The notes: generated by a model from the letters alone, not told the origin. A DNA stretch of 64,000 bases from Bathynomus jamesi (GCA_023014485.1 JAJOZX010000877.1:527001-591000); one strand, 5' to 3'. Shown: positions 21,808-32,934, counted from the first letter of the stretch. A program made the numbers and translations.

Positions 21808-22552
21808 CCGTGCGCTCCCTCAGGGCTAGATTTTATTCGCATATGGGAATAAGTTGCAGAAACAGGTAAAATTTTAAATAAAAAAGAAGCCTCCAGTATT
21901 CGGGAACATAGTATAAAATGTAAAACTGATGTCACTTTAGATAATTTTAAAATTCTCGGTTGTAATTCTTGTCCTACTCACTTAGAATTTTGGAATCTCT
22001 TTATATTAAAACATTGACCCCTTCTCTAAACGTGGATTCCTCAGCTGTCCCTCTAAATTTTTTATAATCCCCCCTCCCCAACTACCCTCCCCCCTCCCCA
22101 ATTTTTTATAATCCCCCCTCCCCTAATTTATAACTCTCCAACCGCCCAACCCATAGCTTGTTTCCTGTTTTGTTTTGTTTTAAATTACTCGTGCCTCGGA
22201 ACCAGCATTGAAAGGTTCGTAGTGTTAATTATTCCATTGTATTAGTGTTAATTATTCCAGTGTACTAATTTCAAATTTACTATATGTAATTTAAAAATAG
22301 CTTTAAAATTTCTTGTAATTTTATATGTAAATTTTTATAACTTTGAATTTAACCCTCTTCTTTTAGTCTTTTTAAAATTTGCTTTTAATGAATAGGTTTT
22401 ATAGAAATTATTTTGTCTTGTTCACATTTATTTATTGATTCTAATTTCATATTGTTATTATCTAGCCTGATGATGAGCGTATTGCTCGAAACGTTGCGCA
22501 TTAAAGAAGACTTTTCATGGCATTTACATTCCTCCTTGTCATTGGATTTCTC
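21808..22552 (+). mobile_element. Penelope-like element, plus-strand 3' fragment
   Basis: Mirror image of 20006-20770. It starts in the GIY-YIG domain (CGCTCCCTCAGGGCTAGA) and carries the same pyrimidine-rich UTR (22060-22140) and the same end with CTGATGATGAGC and GCTCGAAACG. The junction at 21807/21808 is head-to-head with the minus copy. A three-base loss and a substitution in the nuclease region distinguish it from its partner. Confidence 0.88.
22467..22492 (+). ncRNA. Hammerhead-like motif at Penelope 3' end
   Basis: CTGATGA (22467-22473), a GAGC/GCTC stem with a five-base loop (22475-22487) and GAAAC (22488-22492) follow the order of a hammerhead ribozyme core. Penelope-like elements are known to carry such ribozymes. 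One extra base before the stem and no obvious stem I/III partner here make activity doubtful. The same motif lies inverted near 20058-20086. Confidence 0.4.
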
Positions 22553-22605
22553 CTAAATATTAAATTGAAGCTTTGTAGAAGCAAACCGCATGACTATATA
22601 TATAT

Positions 22606-22923
22606 ATGCTTAAGGAGTTAAAATTGACTACTCTCGAGACTAGGAGGTTAAGGGGTGATCTAATCCAGGTTTTCAAAATTATGAATGGGTTTGATAACGT
22701 AGATAGAGATAGCTTTTTCGAAATATCTCAATATAATAGGACTAGAAATAACGGGTGTAAGTTGACAAGTAGAAGGTTCGAGACAACAGTTGCGAAAAAC
22801 TTTTTTACGCATAGAATAGTAAATAGCTGGAATAGTTTGCCGGTAGAAGTAATTAGTAGCACGTCTATAAACATGTTTAAAAATCGATTAGACGCGCATG
22901 TTGATAGAAAGGGTATAGTTTAA
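22606..22923 (+). pseudogene. CR1-type retroposon, C-terminal tail fragment
   Basis: An open reading frame of 105 codons reading LETRRLRGDLIQVFKIMNGFDNVD, TRNNGCKLTSRRFETTVAKNFF and NSWNSLPVEVI, the conserved tail of CR1 reverse-transcriptase proteins. It is 5'-truncated right after a short TA run (22597-22606) and is followed by a 3' UTR of unknown extent (22924 to perhaps 23150). Confidence 0.8.
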
Positions 22924-23515
22924 GGTAGTAAAATTAAGGCTTTGTGGGGATAGATCCCATAGCTCAACACAAGTGTTGTGGGATATAGGGAGGCAGCGTC
23001 TTGGGTTAGGGGATACTTTCTGTCCTTACACACCCCATTTAAAGAGATTCCTCTGCCGAGCGGTGCCCCCCATAGTACTGTGAGGTATTGAAAAACTCAT
23101 GATCTTCACTTGCCCCACAAACACCTTTAAATGGGAGACCCATAATGGGTGCACACACATTTCTACATTACTGTAGAGTCTTTACAGCCACACCTACACT
23201 TTTCCTCGTAAGTGTATATATTGTAATGTATATGGTTGTAAATTTTGACTTGGTCCGCAATCGATATGGACCGTGACTTGATGGATACCGTAATGAAATT
23301 GACTGGATTCTTTGGATCTGATATATTTGCATGTCCGTTATAAATAGATATAGAGTGTAACATTTGTGGATAGTAGTCTATTATGACTTGATCCTCTGGA
23401 TCCAGAGATTCTATCTTTAGTTTTAAATCGATAATTAATTAGTTTTAAATTGATAATTATTTAGTTTCGTAAAAATTGGTCGTTGCCAAATTACCGGCAG
23501 TTTTTACATAAATTT
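22924..23515. other. Probable CR1 3' UTR, then unassigned sequence
   Basis: Contains two half-complementary words around CCCATTTAAA (23034) and TTTAAATGGGAG (23124) but no reading frame. A near-duplicated ATTAGTTTTAAAT word occurs at 23425-23465. Confidence 0.4.
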
Positions 23516-23525
23516 CTTATGTTCT

Positions 23526-23575
23526 TGTGGTTCGGAACCCACGTAAAATTGTAGGTCCCCTCCGCCACCACGGAG
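23526..23575 (+). repeat. SINE tail-like word shared with 32600-32645
   Basis: GTGGTTCGGAACCCACGTA...GGTCCCCTCCGYC matches the sequence that follows the 5S-derived SINE at 32600, differing at few positions. It lies in the 3' region of the CR1 copy that follows on the minus strand. Confidence 0.55.
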
Positions 23576-23659
23576 GACATACACAATACACGATTACGAA
23601 CACAGTTAGGTAGACCAGCCATGAGTGGATCCTAGGGTCTCTGTTGGTCTGAAACATTA

Positions 23660-23665
23660 TAACAT

Positions 23666-23706
<41 letters not shown>

Positions 23707-23707
23707 T
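23660..23707. repeat. (TA)n(GA)n compound microsatellite
   Basis: TATATATA followed by AGAGAGAG at the 3' edge of the minus-strand CR1 coding region. Confidence 0.95.
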
Positions 23708-25161
23708 TACAAGGAGTTAAGGAAAAGAAGTACCTCAAAAGGCCTTGCGGCCCATACCGAGGAGGTACCAATGGCAACGGGTGCCACGGAAAATTTTCTA
23801 CACACACAAATAGTGTGCAAAATTTGGTCTAACCTTTTCTTGAACTGATCCACAGAGGAACTGTTCACAACTTCCGAAGGTAACCTGTTCCATGTGTCAC
23901 AGATCTTATACGTAATGTAATTCCCACACACACTAGTCCTAAACCTTTTCAAATCCAACTTCCAACCATTGTTACGAGTTGGGTTATCATTTAAACTAAA
24001 CATACTTCTAAAATCGACATCGTTTAACCCGCGTAAGAGCTTGAAAACCTCGATCAGTTGACCGCGCAGCCTCCGAGTTTCAAGCGAAAACAAGTTCAGG
24101 GCGCGTAACCGTCGATTGTAACCCATATGCCTAACGGAAGGGATTAACTTTGTGGCCCTCGCCTGCACTCGCTCCAGCCTTTCAATATCTTTCCTGAGGG
24201 TGGGCGACCAGAACTGCACAGCATACTCCAGGTGCGGCCGAACAAGGGAATTGTACAGTGAGAGCACAATCTCCTTGTTCCGAAACTGAAATTGCCTCCT
24301 GATATAACCCAACAGTTTCTGGGCCTTCTTTTCCACCTCTACACACTGTTTTGTAAACTAAAGGTCGCTGCTAATTAGCACACCCAAGTCCTTTTCTAAA
24401 TCAGTCACCTCGATATTACTACCCAACATCGAGTAGTCCGACTTGGGATTGGCGTAGCCAATGTGCATCACTTTGCATTTACCCAAGTTAAATGGCATTT
24501 GCCATTTTTCGGACCACTCTCCTATCCTACCTAGGTCTGCACGCAGTTCGTCGATCGCTTCGGGCGTCCCAACATTGCCCCCAAGCTTGGTGTCATCATC
24601 GAATTTGGCGATCCGACTGACGATGCCACCGTCGATATCATTTATGTAAATGATAAACAGCAGTGGCCCCAAAACGGAACCCTGAGGAACCCCACCAGTG
24701 ACCGAAGCCCAACCCGAACTAGCCCCTTTAATTACAACCCTCTGCCGCCTATTCCTCAGCCAGTTTTCAATCCACCTACCTATTTCACCACCGATACCCA
24801 GCGCGCGCACTTTCGCCATTAGCCGGCGGTGAGGTACCTTATCAAAGGCTTTCTGAAAGTCGAGATAAAGTATATCAATCGCCCTACTCTTATCATACTC
24901 ACTCAACATGACGTGGAAAAACTCGAGGAAGTTGGTGAGACACGACCTATGCTGTCTAAACCCATGTTGGGAGTCCCCAAGCAGCTTGTAGGAATCCAAA
25001 TGGTCAACGATCCTATCAGCTATTATCCCTTCTAATAATTTACCTACAACTGAAGTGAGACTAATGGGACGATAGTTCCCTGGACTTTCGTGATCGCCTT
25101 TCTTAAAGATAGGGGTCACGTTGGCTTCCCTCCAGTCACCAGGCACCTGTCCCATCTCCAA
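23707..25161 (-). pseudogene. CR1 reverse transcriptase, 5'-truncated
   Basis: Blocks in order: VPGDWREANVTPIFKKGD, NYRPISLTSVVGKLLE, DSQHGFRQHRSCLTN, ILYLDFQKAFDKVPH (motif A), GVPQGSVLGPLLF (motif B), IAKFDDDTKLGG (motif C, with Asp replacing Ala of FADD), LGVLISSDL, a thumb with VRPHLEYAVQFWSP, and the tail LETRRLRGQLIEVFKLL ... WNRLPSEVVN. The endonuclease and ORF1 are missing. One lesion near 24345 splits the frame. Confidence 0.88.
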
Positions 25162-25170
25162 CGATTTGTT

Positions 25171-25174
<4 letters not shown>

Positions 25175-25210
<36 letters not shown>

Positions 25211-25224
25211 CGAGAGCGAGAGCT
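25175..25224. repeat. (GA)n microsatellite
   Basis: GA array with CGAGAG interruptions at the truncation point of the CR1 copy. Confidence 0.95.
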
Positions 25225-25362
25225 TTTCCTAACTTTGCTAAACGAAAATCGAAAGTCGTAAGAAAATAATTAAAATATGAACATCCCTCAAAATTTTTCA
25301 CTGCAACTTTGTTAATGAACTCGAGACTTTCATCCATGTTTGAGGACTAAATAACCGTCTTA

Positions 25363-28300
25363 TAGTCAGGGGGCTTAATCCAAAAAATCACCCCGATTGT
25401 TCCCTTTGTTCCAAAAGTACCATTTTTTTACCAGGGGTAGATATGACCATAAGCATTCATTTTTTTTGCGGGAGCCAACATGGGCTCTCCCTGTGGCGGC
25501 CATTATGGACGAATCCAAGATGGCCGCCATCTGGTCTGACATTGGGCGATAAAATAACAACCAATCATAGTAGAACAGCAAATAATGACACTTTTTGTAT
25601 GTTTTTGAGTATAGAGAATCCAGTTCTGATATTTGTTTTTTAATTCAAGATATACGTCAGGTCGTATATATCCAAATTTGATATTATTTTATAAGAAATG
25701 TACATTTTATGTCAATTGAATCATGATACATAATTATTGCACTTAGATTTGTGGTTGTAACAGCTATATTAACTTTTACATTGGATTTCTACTGACATTT
25801 TGTCCACTATTAATCTATTTTTTATTATTTTTGCAGGTGTTGGCATACCTGTATTCCTCTGAAGCAAGTCTATGCGGTGGTGGTCTTCTTCACATTCTAG
25901 TCTCTTCAGGCCTGCAGATATGAAGATCTTGTTAGTGTGTTAACTATGCCCGCTGGTTGCCGATTCATGTCAGAGATATGGTTGGTCTTGCTGAAAGCCA
26001 TCCACAGGTGTACGCAGAGTACCTCAAAGGGAACTTTACAGTCCAAAAGTCTGCTCGTACATTCAGCCTCATCGCGAAAGATCAATCTCATGAGCAGATG
26101 AACAAAGTACTGCAGGGCTGTGGTGGAGCATCTGACCTCTATGACAAAACAGAAGCATTAGCATTGTACATGTTGGCAGGTCCTGAATGTGTCAGAATGA
26201 TAGAAGAGTTTGAGAATGCTCAGAAACTTACAGAAGGACCAACTGGCCACCACGAAACAGCACTTGGGCTACAGTCTAGGTTTTTGAAGGATGTCAAGTC
26301 ATTCACAAAGGTGGTGTCTGAACTGGGCAACCCCTTCCTGGCCACAAATCAGGAGCTTGTAGCCCTTGACACACACGATGTTATGGAGAATGAAGTAGCA
26401 GCATCACTGTCACAGATACAGGAAGTTGGCCAAGCCCTTCATGAGGAGTATGTAAAGACTAGACTGGACAAAGGGACAGTTCCTATATCAAACACTATAA
26501 AGAAAAACAATGTGTACACATTCAGCAATCGGCCAGACCCACGCAAGAAGAGTAGCAAAGTGGGGGTACAGAAGCAAAACACAGTGCTCATTACTCAGCT
26601 ATTCCTGTCTCTACAATCACGTCCAGATGCGGATATGCCAGAATTTTTCACATACGAGAATCAGCGACAGCCCCCTTCACTCTCAGACCGAGGTTCACTC
26701 AGAGCTAGAAATAAATCAGACATTCTTGCATGTGTCAATGCACCAACTGGATCTGCCAATCCTGCTAAACAAGTGACAGTTCAGTTGTATGACATGGCCG
26801 CCATCGTCCACATTGTGCGTCCAAGTAGAGCATCAACATTTGCTGAATATGTATCTCTACACATCATACCTTTCATTAAAGCACAGATGACTGACACAGT
26901 TGAGCGCGTCGATGCCGTGTGGGATACCTATCCTGAAGACAGTCTGAAATCACTTGCACAGCAGCGGCGTGGTTCAGGAGCACGTACTCGACTTGATCCA
27001 GATAGTGATGGTACCACACCCATTCCCAAACGAGACTGGCAGTCATATTTGAAAAATGTGGAAAACAAGAAGGAACTGTTCGTCTTTATCAGTAAACAGC
27101 TGATCAAGATTGACATGGGTGGAAAACTCCTCCTCAGCACTGAATTAGAAACTGTGTTCTCCAATAAAGCATTTGATATATCAGGGCTCCAACCATGCAA
27201 CCACACAGAGGCAGATACGCGGATCATTCTGCATCTTGCTCACGCATCATCTCAGGGTCACAAGAAAGCATTCATCCGCACTGTTGACAGTGACATAGTC
27301 GTTCTTGCCATTGCTTTCTTTTAACAGCTTGACCTAACAGAACTCTGGATTGGTTTGGTAGTGGCAAATATTACCGAGACATCCCAGTGCACAGCATTCA
27401 ATCACAGCTTGGTCCATCAAAGTCGCTGGCTCTACCTCTGTTCCATGCACTAACAGGCTGCGACACTACGTCTCAGTTTCTTGGATGTGGGAAGAAGACA
27501 GCATGGACTGCATGGAATAATACACCAAACTTAACTGAAACCATGATCAAATTGACTGAAGACCCCGAGTCCTTCAGTCTAGTATCTCCTGAAATGAAAC
27601 ACATTGAGAGGTTTGTTGTGCTCATGTACAGTAAAACATGTGGACAAGCATCTGTAAACGTAGCCAGGCACCATCTGTTTTCTAGTGGCAGTCGATCATT
27701 GGACAGCATACCACCTACCCAAGCTGCCCTCTTCCAGCATATCAAGAGGTCATTGTTGCAGGCAAGTTTTGTGTGAAGCAGTCAACCACATGCCATCAGA
27801 CACTCCCTGCTTTTGATAAATGGGGATGGGAATATGACAAGCTCAGCAACCAATGGCTCCCTTTCTGGACAACTCTCGCTGATGCCAGTAAGGCATGTGC
27901 TCTTCTCCTTCATTGCGGATGCACTAAAGCCTGCAGAGGGAATTGCAAATGCAATAGTGCTGGAATTCGATGTACGACACTCTGCAAGTGTGAGGGTGGC
28001 TGCCTGAACAATGACGACTATTACAGTGAACAGCCATCTATTGGATAGACATTATCATGAGATGCAGTACTGTGAGTAAAAGGAATAAAGAAGATTGTAC
28101 TTGCGTATATACTAAAGTTTAATAGCAAAAGATGTTGATGCTGACTCTTATTTTTTATCAAGTTAACTATGTAACCTGTACTAGTATTGGTACTCAAGTG
28201 GATGTCATTTTGGACAGCGGCCATTTTGATTTGGCCAATATGGCCGCCACAGTGGGAGCCCAGCTTGGCTCCCGCAAACATTCAAATTAGTATGGTCATA

Positions 28301-28369
28301 GCTACCTGTGGTCCAAAAATGGCACTTTTGGAATGATTTGAACAATTATATGATTAAGCCCCCTGACTA
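25363..28369 (+). mobile_element. Academ-like DNA transposon with XPG-type nuclease
   Basis: Ends TAGTCAGGGGGCTTAATC are perfect inverted repeats at both termini. TTA is present on each side (25360-25362, 28370-28372), giving a 3-bp duplication. A second pair of subterminal inverted blocks (GGCGGCCAT..., GCGGGAGCC) lies at 25470-25535 and 28214-28276. The cargo is a nuclease/CXC protein (25920-28045). Academ elements are reported to leave 3-4-bp duplications and to encode an XPG-type nuclease, which fits; the exact superfamily needs a profile search. Confidence 0.72.
25920..28048 (+). pseudogene. XPG/FEN-like nuclease with terminal CXC domain (transposon protein)
   Basis: A candidate acceptor (TTATTATTTTTGCAG) ends at 25835. 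Sense is clear from about 25940 (YARWLPIHVRDM, then FTVQKSARTFSLIA, DQSHEQMNKVLQGCGGA). The nuclease fold follows: VDAVWDTYPEDSLK (N-domain Asp), CNHTEADTRIILHLAHA (E-A-D) and RTVDSDIVVLAI (D-x-D) at 27190-27320, then FHALTGCDTTSQFLGCGKK, the helix-hairpin-helix equivalent. The C terminus (27896-28010) is a tesmin/TSO1-like CXC Cys array. Only three lesions are evident: stop 27322-27324, a shift near 27352 and a TGA at 27774-27776. The N-terminal part of the family seems missing. Confidence 0.75.
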
Positions 28370-28379
28370 TTAAAATCGT

Positions 28380-28654
28380 TAGCCAGAGTTAGTTGTGAAC
28401 CAATTAACAAGTAAAAACAATGGGTCCAGCTTTTGGGGAAGGTGGGTTTACATGGAAACTGGAAAATTATAGAACATAAAATCTCTTTTACTGAGTAAGT
28501 ATCGGATTGGTTCTTTCCTAGAGTGGTTATCACATGTTAACTTTGGTTTCACACTACTACTCTTGAGAGTGTATAAAGTGACTTCAAATTACTAACAGGA
28601 ATCGACCCACTTAGGTTGCTCTTTATTCTTTAGTTGGATATCCAGTTATACTGT
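28380..28654. other. No gene seen
   Basis: A short unassigned spacer between the Academ-like element and transposon #2. Confidence 0.5.
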
Positions 28655-28662
28655 ATGTAGAT

Positions 28663-31600
28663 TAGGGTGGAGCGAAAAATACGTTTTTTCTAGGATGAAG
28701 TTCTAATAGAGATTAAAAGTTGCATTTAGTGGACGATATATATCTGCCAAAATATGAGTTCATTTGTTTAATATTTTCAGCTGCCACCAGGGGGCTAAAG
28801 TTAACACAATTTTGGGTAAAAAGGAAAAAAATGCTTCTATTTTAGGTTTATCAAACTATTATAAAATTTTATCTTAGAATTATCTAATAGTTTGATTAAG
28901 ATTCTTAAATGATAAGAATTCGTTTTGTAAAAATGCCTTTTCATATGCTTAATATCTTCAGCTGCCACAAGAGGGCTGAAGTTAACTTAAAAATGACAAT
29001 TAAGTATGATTCTGTATTTACTTGAAAAAGGGAACAGTAATAAATTAGGATGTCTCTCCTCCTTTATACTGGCTTGAGACAGTTAAGAAACGTTATTTCG
29101 TGCCTTAGCTGAGTTACCACCCTTTCCCCAACCAACCTCCCTCTAGAAAGGGTTCTTGCTGAAGACTATTTAGTAATTTGCTTTTGTGTCAAATTTTGGC
29201 TGTTTTTTCCTTGATTCTAATGTAGCACGAATCCAACCGCTTGACGCATCTCTCTACGGCTTGTGTATGACATGGAAACTGAAATAATTCTGAATGAAGA
29301 GTAGTACCATGTTTGATGCATGATTCAATATCATCAAGAGAAACTCCTTTGGTTATCGGTGGTTCTGCTATCTGAAAATCTTGCCACATAATGAGATCTC
29401 TATAGTCTTTGACATAAAAATTTATTTCTGGCACCTTAAAATACCTGATAACATCTGTTTCTTGAATGCATGCCCTTGCTTTTATGATACGCCTAAATCC
29501 CAACTGACGCACATGCTCCCTTTCATCAGCTATCATTGCAATGAGAATGTTTTCTTGATTTGCGTAATATGCATTTCGCTGAATGACTGAGTCATGTACT
29601 CTCCTAAGCTCTTCACGGAGATACTGGCTTCTTGCAATCATATGCCACATATGTTTAGCACCATATTGGCATAATGGTTTACGCTTTATCTGAAACCACA
29701 TTGGTGCGTATACCCTAACAATGAAAGTAGCTAATTCTTGTAAATTGCCTGAATGATTCTCTGTGCTTGCATATAACCGCAGAGTCCTGTTTGCTGTGGT
29801 GAGCCACCTTGAATGTGATATATTGCCTGGACTCTTATGACTAAGACTCTTTGAGAATGTTCCACTTGATATAGCCTTGTGAATTTCAAGAAGGTATTTC
29901 TGGTCGGTACTATGTCATCTACATCAATTTCACACATGTCCTCTTGAATTTCAATGGGTTTGAAGTTAACTATGGGAAGCTTTTCACAGTCTGAAAGTGC
30001 TCGGCCAATTTCCCCTTAAAATGCTCTTGGTCCAGTAGTGGTACCATCCAAGTGATGAAATAGATGGCGCAATGGAAGTTCATTAAGGTGTAAAAGGCAT
30101 ATCAGCCACTGCAATGGCTTATTAAAGGCTTCTTCCAGTAATCTTATTGTGCCTCCAATACTACCAGTGTTAACCACTGTCGAATCACAGCCAACTGCAA
30201 CGATGTTCCCTATATCAACATTCCTTTCTTTCAAGCAATTCACTAGCGCTGTGCAAATGTATTTAGCTTTGCCACTGGAAGGTGTCACATGTACAAAGTA
30301 CAGAGAGTGTGGTTCAGATATTATGCTGATATGCTCTTCGCGTTTGGTTCTTTGGTGGTTAGAGCCATCACTCTCCTGGACTTGAATCATTGTTTTATCC
30401 TTTCTGCCATCAAAGTATAATCCCCGCATGGTTTTTGGCTCTCCTATCTGTTGTAGTTCCTTTCTCTGTTTTTGTCTTTCACGTCTTAGCTTACTTCTGT
30501 CTATAATATTCCCTTTGTCTTCGGGAGTAACAATTTTAAGATCTGCCAATACTGCAGAAGCAATAGCAGCCCCAGCTCTGTCCGACATTTTAAATCTATC
30601 ACAAGTAATTGCTAATGAAGGCAGTGGCTCACGCATCTGTTGTTCTGATATTACATATTGAGTCGAGGTTGTATCTTCCTCATTATCTTCAGATATCTCT
30701 TCTAGTTGTTGAAGTTCACTTGTCTCTGTTTCGATTTGTAAGTTGGACGTATTGGTTATAGCAGCACTAGTTGTTTGTGAGGATTCCAGACGTGCTTTTT
30801 CCATTTCCTTTCGATGTTCTCTTGCTTGTAATCGTCTTGTGTGTGCTATGTCAATGCTTCCTATCACCATTATTCTGCGTGTTCGTTGGTCATTTAAAAA
30901 ATCCTGCTCTTTTGGAGGGACTTTCTTACTCTTTTCACATGAGCATCTCCTAAACTCCTTACATTTGCAGGTGCAGATGTCAAACAAAGTGCATTTTGAA
31001 GAGTTTTCAAATTCTTCAAGCTGATTTTTGTACTTAGGCTGATCCTTGCGTGACTTGTATGGCTTTAATAAGGACCTGTATTTATCATGGTACACTCGCA
31101 TCATCTGTAAAACGCGTGTATGTGAAACTATTGGCAAAGAGGCCTTCTTCCAAATATTTTCTACCTTTTTGGAAACTGCCTCTGCTATTTCAGAAAATGA
31201 AGGCTCCTTGTTATTCATCTGCTCCTTCACTAAATGTTTTGTGAACAGGTAATCTTTCATAATGCAGTTATAAGTTGGTAGTTGCATATCACTCATCTCA
31301 CAAGGTACTTCAAATATGGCACACTTCATATGTTCTCTAGTGAAATGTTTATATTTAGTATTTGATGCCATAATATTTTTAAGAAAAATTCACAATCACA
31401 AAATATCCTGTAACATCAAAACATTATATAATTAATATATATAATATATTTTATAAGTATATATAATATATTACATAAATATATAATATATTATATAAAT
31501 AAACTAAAATTATATAATACATTATAACAAGCATTTTATAATAAAATCAATATTATCTCTATATAAATCACTTTAAAATAAAGTTTTATAATATTCCGAT

Positions 31601-32101
31601 CATATTAAAAAACTCTCCGATCAACTGAGCGACTAGGCCTACTACCTAAGAAGACAAGTGTTAACACACTGTTCTAATGACTCACAGAAAGAAATTCCTT
31701 CACACCAAAACCCTCCCCCACAACCCTCCCCAACAACATTCAGTTTAGTCTCAACATGACTCAGTTACTCTAAATTGTTTTAACTTCAGCTCTCTTGTGG
31801 CAGCTGAAGATATTAAGCATATGAAAAGGCATTTTTACAAAACGACTTCCTATCATTTAAGAATCTTAATCAATCTATTAGATAATTCTAAGATAAAATT
31901 TTATAATAGTTTGACAAACCTAAAATAGAAGCATTTTTTTCCTTTTTACACAAAATTGTGTTAACTTTAGCCCCCTGGTGGCAGCTGAAAATTTTAAACA
32001 AATGAACTCATATTTTGGCAGGCATATTTGGTCCACTAAATGCAACTTTTAATCACTATTAGAACTTCATACTAGAAAAAAGTATTTTTCGCTCCACCCT
32101 A
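28663..32101 (-). mobile_element. DNA transposon #2 (TAGGGTGG family)
   Basis: A 3439-bp element with inverted repeats of about 325 bp beginning TAGGGTGGAGCGAAAAATA on both ends. ATGTAGAT is duplicated exactly (28655-28662 and 32102-32109). The repeats include the word CAGCTGCCAC twice per arm. One transposase is encoded on the minus strand (31371-29189). It is closely related to #4 and to #3, and more distantly to #1. Confidence 0.9.
29189..31371 (-). pseudogene. Transposase of element #2 (few lesions)
   Basis: The start ATG at 31371 opens 451 codons. A Cys cluster (ICTCKCKEFRRCSCEKSKK) is followed by VPPKEQDFLNDQRTRRIMV. An acidic linker leads to the core: LYFDGRKDKTM (first Asp), EEHISIISEP, VTPSSGKAK, AVGCDSTVVNTG (second Asp) and CLLHLNELPLRHLFHH (C-x2-H). 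After one stop at 30016 and a shift near 29810 it continues with VPEINFYVKDYRDLI and CHTQAVERCVKRLD (candidate catalytic Glu), ending about 29189. Two or three point lesions would account for its inactivity. Unnamed family; DDE transposase is an inference from motif spacing and element structure. Confidence 0.83.
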
Positions 32102-32242
32102 ATGTAGATCCTCGTTATTGATATTTTACATTAATTTCTACAGTATTGCTTAACTATTCTGTTCAAATATAAGTTGTAATTCTCTTAAAATAATGTGAAT
32201 GATTGAAGTAGGTAAGGGAAATAACATGAAAGTGGGAAAATA
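32102..32242. other. No gene seen
   Basis: Spacer between transposon #2 and the tRNA-like unit. Confidence 0.4.
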
Positions 32243-32319
32243 GAAGGAAGTGGGACTCGAACCCACGTTCCCGTGGTTTCAGAGTTAGCGCTCCTACAGA
32301 CTACGCCATCCAGAGTCCC
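32243..32319 (-). repeat. tRNA-like sequence (pseudo-tRNA or SINE head)
   Basis: On the minus strand a box A-like TGGCGTAGTCTGTAGG and a perfect T arm (GTGGG-TTCGAGT-CCCAC, holding a box B GGTTCGAGTCC) are present. The acceptor strands do not pair, so this is not a working tRNA gene. The flanks show no other SINE body that I recognise. Confidence 0.65.
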
Positions 32320-32479
32320 AAAAAAGGTTTGTTCAAGCGAGGCCAATATTTATGCTGCTTGATTATATTATTAAAGTTGTTAAATATGTTAAGCTTTTAA
32401 TATCCCTTTGATACATCTATGCTGTCTTATTCACTGACTGATTGATAAGTAGGCCTACAGTATTGTAGTAAGCCCATCA

Positions 32480-32650
32480 GGCTACGTCGTGACAAGTGTC
32501 GTAACACCGCTTACCATTGACCAGCGAAGTTAAACGATATTGTGTGTGGGCAGTATTTGGATGGGAGACCGTCCTCTACGTCCAGGTAATTTAGCGACCC
32601 GTGGTTCGGATCCCACGTGAAAATGTTGGTCCCCCTCCGTCATATGATCT
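32480..32650 (+). repeat. 5S rRNA-derived SINE (SINE3-like)
   Basis: ACCAGCGAAGTTAAACGATA and CAGTATTTGGATGGGAGACC match the internal promoter boxes of 5S rRNA in the right order and spacing within about 110 bp. The 5' third of 5S is degraded. A tail follows at 32600-32645 (GTGGTTCGGATCCCACGTG, GGTCCCCCTCCGTC), also found at 23526. 5S-headed SINEs are a known class; a 5S pseudogene is the alternative. Confidence 0.7.
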
Positions 32651-32659
32651 TAAATGTTG

Positions 32660-32934
32660 CGAAGGAGATTAAATAACCTCATCAAACAAATAATAAGTCC
32701 ATCAGTGGTTTACATGCTGAAAATTTCAACTTCGAATCTGTACCTGAATTAAGGTTTATTCGTACAAGATTCATATCAGAGATATTTGTACATGCAGTAT
32801 TTGGTGGCTAATGATACCTGATGCTGTGTAAATCCAATCGATAATGGAGGTATTCCTTACTTAGGAGGCAGGAAGCCAAGTCGATCTTTCGACATTTCTT
32901 TGAAAATACATTTTATATGGTCACGATTACTGCA
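32660..32934. other. No gene seen
   Basis: Unassigned sequence between the 5S-derived repeat and the TTAGG patch. Confidence 0.45.

Larger units (their letters stand above)
23520..25165 (-). mobile_element. CR1 retroposon fragment, minus strand (5'-truncated)
   Basis: Retains the reverse transcriptase from just before the fingers blocks to the end and is truncated at about 25165, where a (GA)n array begins. Two long frames (25161-24358 and 24336-23707) are separated by one stop/shift near 24345, so it is comparatively young. Confidence 0.85.

Noticed and set aside
25920..28048. Maverick/Polinton or viral gene
   Set aside because: No integrase, polymerase B or capsid neighbour; 3-bp duplication and short TIRs point to a small DNA transposon.
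32480..32595. Functional 5S rRNA gene
   Set aside because: Only the internal promoter half is conserved, the 5' third is degraded and there is a SINE-like tail.
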